Assembly (NCBI RefSeq): GCF_017876095.1
Contig: NZ_JAGINM010000020.1
Coordinates: 62,001-126,000, forward strand
Direction of reading: 5' to 3'
DNA: 64,000 nucleotides
From: Azospirillum agricola
Lineage (GTDB): Bacteria; Pseudomonadota; Alphaproteobacteria; Azospirillales; Azospirillaceae
A program made the translations under genes and the position numbers. The notes under the pieces were generated by a model, which worked only from the letters and a program-made list of their open reading frames with translations, was not told the DNA's origin and searched no databases. This document shows, piece after piece, positions 50,206 to 60,575 of the stretch; the stretch's first letter is position 1; each line of letters begins with the position of its first letter.

Positions 50206-50218
50206 TGATCCCTTTACA

Positions 50219-50223
50219 CGCCC
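50219..50223. repeat. 5-bp target-site duplication, right copy (CGCCC)
   Basis: CGCCC immediately follows the terminal TACA of the prophage and matches 10432-10436. Both copies lie in the same codon context of the split AraC gene. Confidence 0.95.
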
Positions 50224-50394
50224 CTGCGCGACGATGCACAGCGCCGGCTCGTGCAGCGTGTGCAGCGGCTCGGTCGGCCGCGAGGAGCGGATCAGCACGA
50301 CGCGCGGCAGGGCGGTGGCGTGGACGCCGTCTTCCCCGGCGTATCGTTCAATCAGCGCCGCCAGCGGTGCCGCCAGCCTGTCCGGAGACGTCAT
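50219..50394 (-). pseudogene. AraC-family regulator, N-terminal part, cut off by the prophage
   Basis: The first 59 residues of the regulator whose remainder is at 9666-10436. It includes LHTLHEPALCIVAQGR, the start of the AraC_N sensor domain, then runs into phage DNA and meets a stop a few codons on. It has no DNA-binding domain and should be inactive. The intact gene was divergent from the SDR gene at 50600, as AraC_N regulators often are, so control of that gene may be altered in this strain. Confidence 0.93.
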
Positions 50395-50599
50395 GGATTT
50401 TCCTCCGTCATCGTCCGGTTGGAAGGATAGCGCCCGCCGGCCGGGCCGCAACAGCCGTGATCCTCCGGCCCGCCGCTTTGGAGGATCGTGCAAGAGACGG
50501 CGAGGTCTGGTCTACCGCCGCCCCCGCCGGTCCGGTCATGGTTGGCTCCATTCCGGGGCGCCGCAGCGGCGCCCTGCCCAAGCGGAAAGGATCATCCCC

Positions 50600-51349
50600 A
50601 TGACCTCCACCACCTCCACCCTCCTCGCCGGCAAGGTCGTCGCCATCACCGGCGCCAGCAGCGGCATCGGCGAGGCCACCGCGCGGCTGCTCGCCGCCAA
50701 CGGCGCCCATGTGGTGCTGGGCGCCCGGCGGCTCGACCGCCTCCAGGCCATCGCCGATTCCATCACCGGGGCCGGCGGCAGCGTGCGCGTCCGGGCGCTC
50801 GACGTCACCGACCGGGCCGACATGGAGGCCTTCGTCAACGCCGCCCGCGACGGCTTCGGCCGCCTCGACGTGATGGTCAACAACGCCGGCGTCATGCCGC
50901 TGTCGCCGCTGTCCGCCCTGAAGCTCGACGAATGGGACCGGATGATCGACGTGAACATCCGCGGCGTCCTCCACGGCATCGCGGCGGCCCTGCCGATCAT
51001 GGAGGCGCAGGGCTTCGGCCAGTTCGTCAACCTGTCCTCCATCGGCGGGCACGCGGTCTACCCGACCGCCGCCGTCTATTGCGCGACGAAATACGCGGTG
51101 CGGGCGATCTCGGACGGGCTGCGGCAGGAGACCGACCGCATCCGCGTCACCGTGGTGTCGCCGGGCACCACCGAATCCGAGCTGGCGGACACGATCACCG
51201 ACCCCGGCAGCCGCGAGGGCATGAAGGATTTCCGCCGCATCTGCATCCCGGCGGACGCCATCGCGCGGGCCGTGCTGTACGCCGTCTCGCAGCCGGCCGA
51301 GGTCGACGTCAGCGAGCTGATCGTCCGCCCGACCGCCAGCCCCTATTGA
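50600..51349 (+). CDS. SDR-family NAD(P)-dependent oxidoreductase
   Basis: A 249-residue classical short-chain dehydrogenase/reductase. The cofactor-binding TGASSGIG motif is at about residues 17-24, NNAG at about 94-97, and the catalytic Ser (NLSSIGGHA) and YCATK (Tyr and Lys) follow. The substrate is unknown; homologues of this type act on small aldehydes or ketones. A GGAAAGG element precedes the ATG. With its divergent AraC regulator destroyed, expression may be fixed high or low. Confidence 0.93.
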   Translation: MTSTTSTLLAGKVVAITGASSGIGEATARLLAANGAHVVLGARRLDRLQAIADSITGAGGSVRVRALDVTDRADMEAFVNAARDGFGRLDVMVNNAGVMPLSPLSALKLDEWDRMIDVNIRGVLHGIAAALPIMEAQGFGQFVNLSSIGGHAVYPTAAVYCATKYAVRAISDGLRQETDRIRVTVVSPGTTESELADTITDPGSREGMKDFRRICIPADAIARAVLYAVSQPAEVDVSELIVRPTASPY

Positions 51350-51458
51350 CCACGCCCGCCGGAAGAGGGGTTGCCAAAAGCCCCTTCCCCGCCCGATCCT
51401 GCGCCCCCGGCCCGGCTTTGCCCGGCCGGTCCGCGCAGCGAGGGAGAGCACCGCCGGC

Positions 51459-52169
51459 ATGGACAGCGTCACCGATCCCACCGACTCCCCCGCCAATCCT
51501 CTGTCCGTCTTCGACGCGGTCGCCGGGCGGCGCAGCGTCCGCGCCTTCACCGCCACGCCGGTCCCCCGGGAGACGGTGGAGCGCATCCTCGATCTGGCCG
51601 CCCGCGCGCCCAGCGGCTCCAACATCCAGCCCTGGAAGGTGCACGCCGTCGCCGGGGCGGCGCGCGCGGCGCTGTCGGCCGATCTGCTCGCCGATCACGA
51701 GGCCGGCGTCCCGGAGGAGCCCGAATACGCCTATTATCCCGAGAACTGGACGGAGCCCTACCTCGCCCGCCGCCGGAAGGTGGGGTGGGATCTCTACGGC
51801 GCGCTCGGCATCGCCAAGGGCGACCGCGAGCGCATGGCCCGCCAGCACGGCCGCAACTGGGACCTCTTCGGCGCGCCGGTCGGGCTGTTCTTCACCATCG
51901 ACCGCGTGATGGGCAAGGGCGGCTGGCTCGACCTCGGCATGTTCATGCAGAACGTGATGATCGTCGCGCGCGGCTTCGGGCTGGAAACCTGCCCGCAGGC
52001 CGCCTTCTGCTACCGCCACGCCATCGTGCGGCGGCATCTCGCCCTGTCCGACGCGGAGATCCTGGCCTGCGGCATGGCGCTCGGCCACGCCGACTGGTCG
52101 GCACCGGAGAACGGCTTCGCGACGGAACGCGAGCCGGCGGCCGGCTTCACGCGCTTCGTCGGATTCTGA
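51459..52169 (+). CDS. nitroreductase-family oxidoreductase
   Basis: A 236-residue FMN-dependent nitroreductase-type protein: FDAVAGRRSVRAFTATPVP (FMN-binding Arg-Arg-Ser), ARAPSGSNIQPWKVH, and GGWLDLGMFMQNVMIVARGF are family hallmarks. It follows the SDR gene by 110 bp on the same strand. Such enzymes reduce nitro groups, quinones or enones with NAD(P)H; the partner SDR suggests detoxification of a reactive carbonyl or nitro compound, which is inference. Confidence 0.9.
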   Translation: MDSVTDPTDSPANPLSVFDAVAGRRSVRAFTATPVPRETVERILDLAARAPSGSNIQPWKVHAVAGAARAALSADLLADHEAGVPEEPEYAYYPENWTEPYLARRRKVGWDLYGALGIAKGDRERMARQHGRNWDLFGAPVGLFFTIDRVMGKGGWLDLGMFMQNVMIVARGFGLETCPQAAFCYRHAIVRRHLALSDAEILACGMALGHADWSAPENGFATEREPAAGFTRFVGF

Positions 52170-52172
52170 CCG

Positions 52173-52925
52173 CTACGCGCGGCCGAGCAGCGACGGCACC
52201 GCCGAGGACAGCAGCGCCACGCCGGAGGCGGTGAGAAGCACCAGCACGATCCTGCGGAAGGCCGCCTCGCTGATGCCGATGTAGAGCCGGGCGCCGAGGA
52301 CCGTCGGGATCACCATGGCGGGGGCCATGACGGCGAACATCGGCAGCATCCGGGCGGTCAGCGTGCCGGTCGCGACATAGGCGGCCATGGTGACGGCCAG
52401 CGTCGCCAGATTGAAGTTCTGGATCACGCCGCGCTGGGTGTCCTTGCCCAACCCGCGCAGGCTGCACCACAGCGTTGGGACCACGCCGGTGAAGCCGCCG
52501 ACCCCGCCCATCACGCCGCCGATCAGCCCCACCACGCCGTCCGCCAACCGGCCGCCGGCGCGGATCGGCGGAAGCTGCCGCGCGAAGAGCATGACGGGGC
52601 ACCACAGCACCAGCAGCGTGCCGAGCCCCAGCTTGAACAGCCGGGCATCCAGCGACGGCAGCAGCATGACGCCGAGCGGAATCCCGACCACCCCGCCCAG
52701 CAGGAACGGCAGCAGCGTCCCGAGGTCGTAGGCCCGCCGGACGGACAGCGCCGCGATCACCTGCCCGGTCAGCCCGCCGGACACGGCAAGCACCGCCGCG
52801 AGCTGCGGTTCGACCGTCCAGGCCCAGACCGACATGGCGACCATGCTGAAGGCGAAGCCGGACAGCCCCTGCACGAATCCGGCGAGGACGGCTCCGAGCG
52901 CGATGCTCCACAACACGGGATCCAT
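52173..52925 (-). CDS. TauE/SafE-family membrane permease
   Basis: A 250-residue protein with about eight membrane segments in two repeats, typical of TauE/SafE permeases for sulfite, sulfoacetate or similar organosulfur anions. The first repeat has LAGFVQGLSGFAFSMVAMSV and the second GLIGGVMGGVGGFTGVVPTL, with the family's GGFTG glycine-rich turns. I chose ATG 52925 as the start. Substrate cannot be predicted; it lies alone, converging with the nitroreductase gene. Confidence 0.87.
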   Translation of the reverse strand: MDPVLWSIALGAVLAGFVQGLSGFAFSMVAMSVWAWTVEPQLAAVLAVSGGLTGQVIAALSVRRAYDLGTLLPFLLGGVVGIPLGVMLLPSLDARLFKLGLGTLLVLWCPVMLFARQLPPIRAGGRLADGVVGLIGGVMGGVGGFTGVVPTLWCSLRGLGKDTQRGVIQNFNLATLAVTMAAYVATGTLTARMLPMFAVMAPAMVIPTVLGARLYIGISEAAFRRIVLVLLTASGVALLSSAVPSLLGRA

Positions 52926-53105
52926 CAGGAGACCGCCAGCCAGCAGGCCGTCAGCCGGAAGACTGTCCACCGGGAGGCCATCGGGCGCCGTTCCATCCGT
53001 TTTCCGGCGGGCACCCTAATCGGTTCCGGGAGCGGCGGACAAGCCCCCCCTTTCACCGCCGCCTTCGCCGTTCCCGCCGTCACCCATCGATACGCCCGGT
53101 CCGGC

Positions 53106-55163
<2,058 letters not shown>

Positions 55164-55204
55164 GACCCGTGTGCCCTGCGCTGCCGGCCCCTGATTGGAC
55201 CAAC

Positions 55205-55232
55205 ACCATAGCAAATATTTGCGTTCCGTCAG
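55205..55232 (-). promoter_or_regulatory. candidate nadE promoter with a palindromic spacer
   Basis: On the minus strand CTGACG (55227-55232) and TATGGT (55205-55210) are separated by 16 bp. The spacer contains the perfect 12-bp palindrome GCAAATATTTGC (55211-55222), placed where a repressor could block polymerase. It is the only AT-rich palindrome in this GC-rich flank. Confidence 0.5.
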
Positions 55233-55347
55233 GCCCCGCGCGCCACGCCCGGTCGATGCCCGGTCCACGCCGTCGCGGGGAAGCGTCGCTCTTGCAATCG
55301 CCGGACGCGCACCGGCATGATCCGCCGCATCGTCACGAGGATCCGCG

Positions 55348-58026
55348 ATGCGCCCGAAGTCCAGCAACCGTCTGACGCCGGCCGTCGATCTCCAGGCGTT
55401 GCTGGTCCGCGCCGTGACGTTGCACCAGAACGGCCGGCTGGCCGAGGCGGCCCCCCTCTATGAGCAGGTGCTGCGGCGGAATCCCGGACAGGTCGACGCG
55501 CTGCATCTTCTGGGCCTGATCCGTGGGCGGAACGGCGACCCGGACGGCGGCATCGAGCTGATCCGCCGGGCGGTGAAGGGCGACGGAGGGCAGCCGGCCT
55601 TCCACGCCAGCCTCGCCGGCCTGCTGGAGGGCGCCGGCCGCTGGGCCGAGGCCGCGGACTCCCACGCCGCCGCCGCGCGCCTCGCCCCGCTCGCCCCGGA
55701 CCACCACCGGCGGGAGGGAGCGGCGCGCGCCGAGGCCGGGCAGCCCGGCCCGGCGGCGGCGGCCTTCCGGCGCCATCTCGCCCTGCTGCCCGGCGAGGCC
55801 GGCAGCGCGCTGGGGCTGGGCGACGCGCTCCAGGATCTCGGGCGGCCGCTGCCCGCCGCCGTCTGGTACGGCCGGGCCCTCGCCCTGACACCGGGATCGA
55901 CGCTGGCCGCCTACAACCGGGGCGTCGCGCTGCGCGACGCCGGGCGTCGGGCCGACGCGCTGGCCGCCTTCCAGGTCGCGGCGCGGACGGCCCCGGCCCT
56001 GCTCCAGGCGCGCGAGCAGATCCTGGCCCTCGGCCATGCCAACGGCGACCCGCGCGTCGCGGCGGCGGGCGGGCGCCCGCTGCTGGCGCTGGTTCCCGAC
56101 CACGCGGAGGCGGCGAAGCTCCTCGGCGCCGCGCTGGCGCGGGCAGCCGGGCCGGCGGCGGACCGCGAGGTGGGGGTGCGCTGGCTCGCCCGCGCCGCCG
56201 CGCTGCGTCCCGGCGAAACCGACGCGCCGCTGGCGCTGGCGACGGCCCTGCTGGACGACAGGCCCGCCGACGCGGCCGGCTGGTTCCGCCGCGCGCTGGC
56301 GCTGGCGCCCGCTTCGGCCACGGCGCTGTCCGGGCTGGGGCTGGCGCTCGCCGCGCAGGGGGCGGAGGACGCCGCACGTCGGGCGGCGCGTCGGGCGGCG
56401 CGCGCCGCGCCGGGCGACGCCGACATCGCCGCCAACGCCGGCTCCATCCTCCACCGGGCCAGGCGAGACGCGGAGGCGGAGGCGTGGTACCGGCGGGCGC
56501 TGACGCTGGCCCCCGGCAACGCGATGGGCTGGATCAACAGCGGCGCCCAGCGCCTCGACGGCGGCGCCTTCGAGGAGGCGATCCCGCTCTACGCCCGCGC
56601 CCTGGCGCTCGGCGCCGGGCATCACGAGGCGCTGGCCCGTTCCAACCTCGGCGCCGCGCTGATGGCGCTGGGCCGCAACGCCGAAGCGGTGGAGGCGTTC
56701 CGGGCCGCGCTGGCGATCCGGCCGGGCGACGCGGCGATCCGCTCCAACCTGCTGTTCTGCCTGTGCTTCGTCGCCGACGCCCCGCCCGACGCCGTGTTCG
56801 AGGAGCATCGCCGCTTCGAGCGCTTCGTGGCGCCGGTTCCGCTTCCGGAACCCAGCTTCGCCGCGACCGCCCGCGATCCGGAGCGCCGGCTGCGCGTCGG
56901 CTACCTGTCGCCGGACTTCCAGCGCTACCCCGGCCCCGGCTACCACTTCCTGCTGCCGCTGCTCGAACGGCACGACCGCGCGGCGGTCGAGGTGACCGGC
57001 TATTACAACGACCGGCGCGAGGACGAGGCCACCGCGCGCTTCAAGGCGGCGGCCGACCGCTGGCGCGGCGTCGCCGGCCTGTCGGACGCCGAGCTGGAAC
57101 GGCTGGTCCGCGACGACGGCATCGACCTGCTGGTCGATTGCGGCGGGCACATGTCGCGCAACCGCATGCCGCTGTTCCTGCGCCGCCCGGCTCCGCTCCA
57201 GCTCAGCCTGCCGCTCTACCCCAACACCACCGGCCTGACGGCGATGGATTACCAGCTCGCCGACCCGCGCATCGCCCCGCCCTCCGCCCCCTGTTTCGCC
57301 GACGCGCGGCACAGCGAGAAGCTGATCCGCCTGCCGGACTGCGTGCTGTGCTACCGCCCGGCGGACTCGGCCTTCGTTCCGCCCTTCCGCCCGCCGGCCG
57401 AGACGGCGGGGGTGTTCACCTTCGCCTCCTTCAACAACGTCACCAAGGTCGACGCCGCGACCATCGCCCTGTGGGCCCGGCTGCTGCGCGCGGCCCCCGA
57501 GGCGCGGCTGCTGCTGAAATGGCGCGGGCTGGGCGGCGGCAACGGAAGCGGGCTGGAGCGCCGGCTGCTCGCCGCCTTCGCCGCCGAAGGCGTGGGGGCG
57601 GAACGGCTGCTCCTGCGCGGCATCACCCCCGACCCCTACGAGGATTACGTCCGCGCCGACGTGGCCCTCGACCCGGTCTTCGCCAACGGCGGGACGACGA
57701 TCTGCGACGCGCTGTGGATGGGGGTGCCGGTGCTGAACCGGGCGGGCGCGGCGACCATCTCGCGCTGGGGCGCCACCCTGCTGCACACGGTCGGGCTCGA
57801 CGCGCTGGTGACGGAGAGCGACGAGGAGTATCTCGCCCTCGGCGTCCGTCTCGCCACCGACCGCGCCTTCCTGGCGGATCTGCGGGCGGATCTGCGCGGA
57901 CGGGTGGCGGCCTCCCCGTTGATGGACGAGGCCGGCTACGCCCGCGCGGTCGAGGCCGGGTTCCGCGCGGCGTGGCGGCGCTGGTGCGCCGGCCTGCCCC
58001 CCGCCGCCATCGACCTGTCCCGCTGA
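55348..58026 (+). CDS. TPR-containing O-GlcNAc transferase-like glycosyltransferase
   Basis: An 892-residue protein. The N-terminal half is a row of TPR units (RAVTLHQNGRLAEAAPLYEQ, then many similar 34-residue repeats to about residue 460). The C-terminal half is an OGT-like glycosyltransferase 41 domain: RVGYLSPDFQRYPGPGYHFL, DLLVDCGGHMSRNRMPLFLR with the conserved His, PNTTGLTAMDYQLADPRIAP and FANGGTTICDALWMGVPVLN. Bacterial relatives modify proteins or glycans (SPINDLY-type). GAGGA precedes the start. The adjacent GT9 and GT-B-type genes suggest a glycan or flagellin/pilin modification island. Confidence 0.9.
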   Translation: MRPKSSNRLTPAVDLQALLVRAVTLHQNGRLAEAAPLYEQVLRRNPGQVDALHLLGLIRGRNGDPDGGIELIRRAVKGDGGQPAFHASLAGLLEGAGRWAEAADSHAAAARLAPLAPDHHRREGAARAEAGQPGPAAAAFRRHLALLPGEAGSALGLGDALQDLGRPLPAAVWYGRALALTPGSTLAAYNRGVALRDAGRRADALAAFQVAARTAPALLQAREQILALGHANGDPRVAAAGGRPLLALVPDHAEAAKLLGAALARAAGPAADREVGVRWLARAAALRPGETDAPLALATALLDDRPADAAGWFRRALALAPASATALSGLGLALAAQGAEDAARRAARRAARAAPGDADIAANAGSILHRARRDAEAEAWYRRALTLAPGNAMGWINSGAQRLDGGAFEEAIPLYARALALGAGHHEALARSNLGAALMALGRNAEAVEAFRAALAIRPGDAAIRSNLLFCLCFVADAPPDAVFEEHRRFERFVAPVPLPEPSFAATARDPERRLRVGYLSPDFQRYPGPGYHFLLPLLERHDRAAVEVTGYYNDRREDEATARFKAAADRWRGVAGLSDAELERLVRDDGIDLLVDCGGHMSRNRMPLFLRRPAPLQLSLPLYPNTTGLTAMDYQLADPRIAPPSAPCFADARHSEKLIRLPDCVLCYRPADSAFVPPFRPPAETAGVFTFASFNNVTKVDAATIALWARLLRAAPEARLLLKWRGLGGGNGSGLERRLLAAFAAEGVGAERLLLRGITPDPYEDYVRADVALDPVFANGGTTICDALWMGVPVLNRAGAATISRWGATLLHTVGLDALVTESDEEYLALGVRLATDRAFLADLRADLRGRVAASPLMDEAGYARAVEAGFRAAWRRWCAGLPPAAIDLSR

Positions 58027-58033
58027 GGTCAGC

Positions 58034-59227
58034 TCAGCGGCGCGGCGCGCGTCCGTCCAGCGTCCGTGCAAGAAAGCCGGCAACCCGCGCCGCCGCCGTG
58101 GCGGGATCGATGGCGGCGATGCAATGGGACTCCGACGACAGGCATTTGTCGGTGCAGGGCGCCGTGGCGTGCGGCGGCTGGAGGACGAGCACGTCCCGTC
58201 CCCAGGGGCGGAAGCGCTCCGGCGCGTAGGGGCTCCGCGGATCGCCCCCCTCCGGCTGGCAGAACAGGACGGCCACCGGCGTGCCCACCGCCGCGGCCAT
58301 GTGCGCGGGTCCGGTGTCCACCGCCAGCAGCGCGTCGGCGGCGGCGATGACCGCCGCGGCCTCGCGGACGCCGGTGCGCCCGGTCAGGTCGAGCGTCGCG
58401 CAGGGCAGCGCGGCCGACAGGCTCGCCGCGCGCGACGCTCCGTCGACGGTTCCCAGCAGGACGGCCCCGTCGATTCCCAGCTCGCGGATGGTCTGGCCGG
58501 CCAGGGCCGCGAAACGGTCGATCGGGTAGTTCTTGCGGGGAATGACGGTGGTCGGCGCGACCGCAAGGAGACGGCGCGGTCTCCCGCCGGAGAATCCGCC
58601 GAGCAGGCCGTCGGCGGCCTCCCGCTCGGCGGCGGTCAGATGTAGGTCCACCACCCCGCCGCCGGGGTCGGCGGCGCCCAGCGCCGCCAGAAGATCGAGG
58701 TTGCGCTCGACCTCGTGACGCACCGGCCCGGCGGCCAGCGGATGGGTGTAGGCGGCGTCGAAGCCCCGGTTGCCCTCGGCCTTCCAGGGCGTCACCCTTT
58801 CCGAATAGCCCAGCCGGACCGGCGCGCGGCTGGCCGCCGCCAGGGTCGCGGCGCCGTTGCGGTCGACGTCGAAGCGCGGGGTGACGACAAGATCGAAACC
58901 GGCGCGGAAGGCGGCGGCGAAGGCCTGCAACTCGTCCGGCGTGCGCCCTCGGAAACTGAACCGCCCACCCGCCACGTCGCCCACCGGCGTCACCAGCGCG
59001 TCCACGTCCGGACAGCCGTCGGCCAGGGCCAGGACGGGAGCGGTGACCGCCATCATGATCCGCGCCTGCGGGGCGGCGGCCCGCAGGCCGCGCAGGAACG
59101 GCGTGACGAGGATGAAATCGCCCAGCTCGTCGAGCTTGATGACGAGGATGCGGGCGGCGCGTTTCAACGTTTCGGGCGGAATGGGCACCCAGGTCGAAGC
59201 CGGGGTGGACGCTGGTGACGCGGTCAT
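58034..59227 (-). CDS. glycosyltransferase family 9 protein (heptosyltransferase-like)
   Basis: A 397-residue GT-B enzyme of the lipopolysaccharide heptosyltransferase family. The N-terminal ILVIKLDELGDFILVTPFLR (about residues 27-46) and the later LLAVDTGPAHMAAAVGTPVA are hallmarks. Its final portion has CTDKCLSSESHCIAAID, seen in related proteins. Members transfer heptose or similar sugars onto lipid A-core, but relatives in this group act on other glycans. It is convergent with the OGT-like gene. The start at 59227 avoids a Pro/Arg-rich upstream frame. Confidence 0.88.
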   Translation of the reverse strand: MTASPASTPASTWVPIPPETLKRAARILVIKLDELGDFILVTPFLRGLRAAAPQARIMMAVTAPVLALADGCPDVDALVTPVGDVAGGRFSFRGRTPDELQAFAAAFRAGFDLVVTPRFDVDRNGAATLAAASRAPVRLGYSERVTPWKAEGNRGFDAAYTHPLAAGPVRHEVERNLDLLAALGAADPGGGVVDLHLTAAEREAADGLLGGFSGGRPRRLLAVAPTTVIPRKNYPIDRFAALAGQTIRELGIDGAVLLGTVDGASRAASLSAALPCATLDLTGRTGVREAAAVIAAADALLAVDTGPAHMAAAVGTPVAVLFCQPEGGDPRSPYAPERFRPWGRDVLVLQPPHATAPCTDKCLSSESHCIAAIDPATAAARVAGFLARTLDGRAPRR

Positions 59228-59470
59228 GCGCTGGGTGGTCCGCTGCGCGGGAGGGAAACGGCCGGAGGCGGAAGGCCGCCGGGCCCTTCCAGCATGGCGG
59301 CGGGGCGCCGGACGGACAAGCGGGAAAAGCCGCGTCCCGGGCCGCGTCCCGGCAATCGCCGGAGGGCCGCTCGACCCTCTTGCATCGGAAGGGGCGCCGC
59401 AGGATGATCGCCGCCCTGCTTGCGGGGGCGCGTCGCCGGTCGGCCCGCCGAGGAATCGAGGGGGGATCCG

Positions 59471-60493
59471 ATGAGCGGCCCGACCATCCACGTCTCCTTC
59501 CCGATGGGGCCGGACGCCTACCCGGCGGCCGCGCTGCACTGGCATGCCCAGCTCAGCCATTTCGTCTTCCACGCGCTGGCCCGGCGCTTCGGGGGGCGGG
59601 TGGCCTTCTCGCCCTGGGAAGCACCGCTGGAGCCGCGGGGACGCGACGTGCTGGTGTCCTTCACCCCCCACCCGGCATTGCGGACGTGGAAGCGGTCGGT
59701 CCTGATCGAGAATTCCAACTTCGACGTGGACAAGTGGCGGCACGCCGCCTTCCGCCGCCACGGGCTGAACGCCCCGGTCGATTCGGTGGCGGAAGCCGAC
59801 GGCTGGCTGCGCGGCCAGTACGCGCTGGTGGTGCTGAGCAACGACGTGGCGATCCGCCGCGTCGCGGCGCGCGACCCGCAGGTCGCCGCGTGCCACGATC
59901 ACATGGCGTCGATGGCCCGCGTCCTGTCGGTCCATCCGCACCCGATCGACAAAGCGGAGTTCTCCCGCCTGCACGGCGCCGTTCCGATCCCGCCCAAGGT
60001 GCGGATGCTGGTCTATCACGGCGGCCCCCGCAAGAACTCGGCGGAGCTGATCGCCACCCTGCGCGATCTCGGCCTGCGGGAGAACGCCGATTTCAGCGTC
60101 GTGCCCTACGTGGACAAGAAGCGGGCCGACCTGATGGCCTTCCTGCGCCAGCATTTCCAGATCGTCGCCAACACCTCCTTCTCGGAAACCGGGCCGATCA
60201 ACATGATCGAGTATCTGCTGTCGGGATTCGCCGTCTACGGCCACGACGACTGGTGGGACGGCACCGGGAACGCGGACTTCACCTGGTCCTACGACCCGGC
60301 GCTGATGGAGCGCAACCGCGCCGGCCTGCGGCGCATCTTCCACGAACTGGGTCCCGAGGGCGTCGCGCGGGAGCAGGAGCGCGTGCGCAACGCCTTCCTG
60401 GAGCGCCGCGACAACGACTGGCCGGCGCTGCTCGGCCCGGTCGTCGCCCATGTCGAGGCCCTGCTCGATTCCGATCATCCGGGCCGGGTGTGA
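59471..60493 (+). CDS. GT-B-type glycosyltransferase-like protein
   Basis: A 340-residue protein. The C-terminal half has a glycosyltransferase-4-like arrangement: MLVYHGGPRKNSAELIATLR, ANTSFSETGPINMIEYLLSG (a GxE...E-type donor-binding motif) and FAVYGHDDWWDGTGN. The N-terminal half shows HVSFPMGPDAYPAAALHWHA. It is divergent from the GT9 gene. ATG at 59471 follows a GGGGGG element. Substrate unknown. Confidence 0.75.
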   Translation: MSGPTIHVSFPMGPDAYPAAALHWHAQLSHFVFHALARRFGGRVAFSPWEAPLEPRGRDVLVSFTPHPALRTWKRSVLIENSNFDVDKWRHAAFRRHGLNAPVDSVAEADGWLRGQYALVVLSNDVAIRRVAARDPQVAACHDHMASMARVLSVHPHPIDKAEFSRLHGAVPIPPKVRMLVYHGGPRKNSAELIATLRDLGLRENADFSVVPYVDKKRADLMAFLRQHFQIVANTSFSETGPINMIEYLLSGFAVYGHDDWWDGTGNADFTWSYDPALMERNRAGLRRIFHELGPEGVAREQERVRNAFLERRDNDWPALLGPVVAHVEALLDSDHPGRV

Positions 60494-60575
60494 GACGCGC
60501 GGGGCCGGCCCGCCCCCGGTCCGAAAGGCGTTACCGGTACAACGCGCCGGTCGGTCCGCCGCCGGCCGCCGCGGC

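Larger units (their letters stand above)
10437..50218 (-). mobile_element. complete Mu-like transposable prophage, 39,782 bp
   Basis: The element begins 5'-TGTAGCGCGCCGCATGGTTT at the left and, read inward on the other strand, 5'-TGTAAAGGGATCAATGGTTT at the right. Both have the motif ATGGTTTGACGT starting 13 bases in, and both are flanked by CGCCC. The content is Mu-like: repressor and Ner, DDE transposase A, ATPase B, Gam, GemA, a Mor-like activator, gp25-gp29-type packaging genes, MuF, protease/scaffold, T-type capsid. The tail is of the long flexible type (G/GT frameshift, tape measure) without Mu's contractile sheath. The early (c) end is on the right, so the phage map runs right to left here. 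No core gene looks broken. Confidence 0.97.

Noticed and set aside
55333..58083. Long minus-strand open frame opposite the OGT-like gene
   Set aside because: Composition is Arg/Gly/Gln-rich shadow sequence; the plus-strand product has convincing TPR and GT41 motifs.
59228..60478. Extended start of the GT9 gene into the divergent gene
   Set aside because: The extra residues are Arg/Gly/Pro-rich, overlap the opposite glycosyltransferase gene fully, and the GT9 domain starts shortly after 59227.
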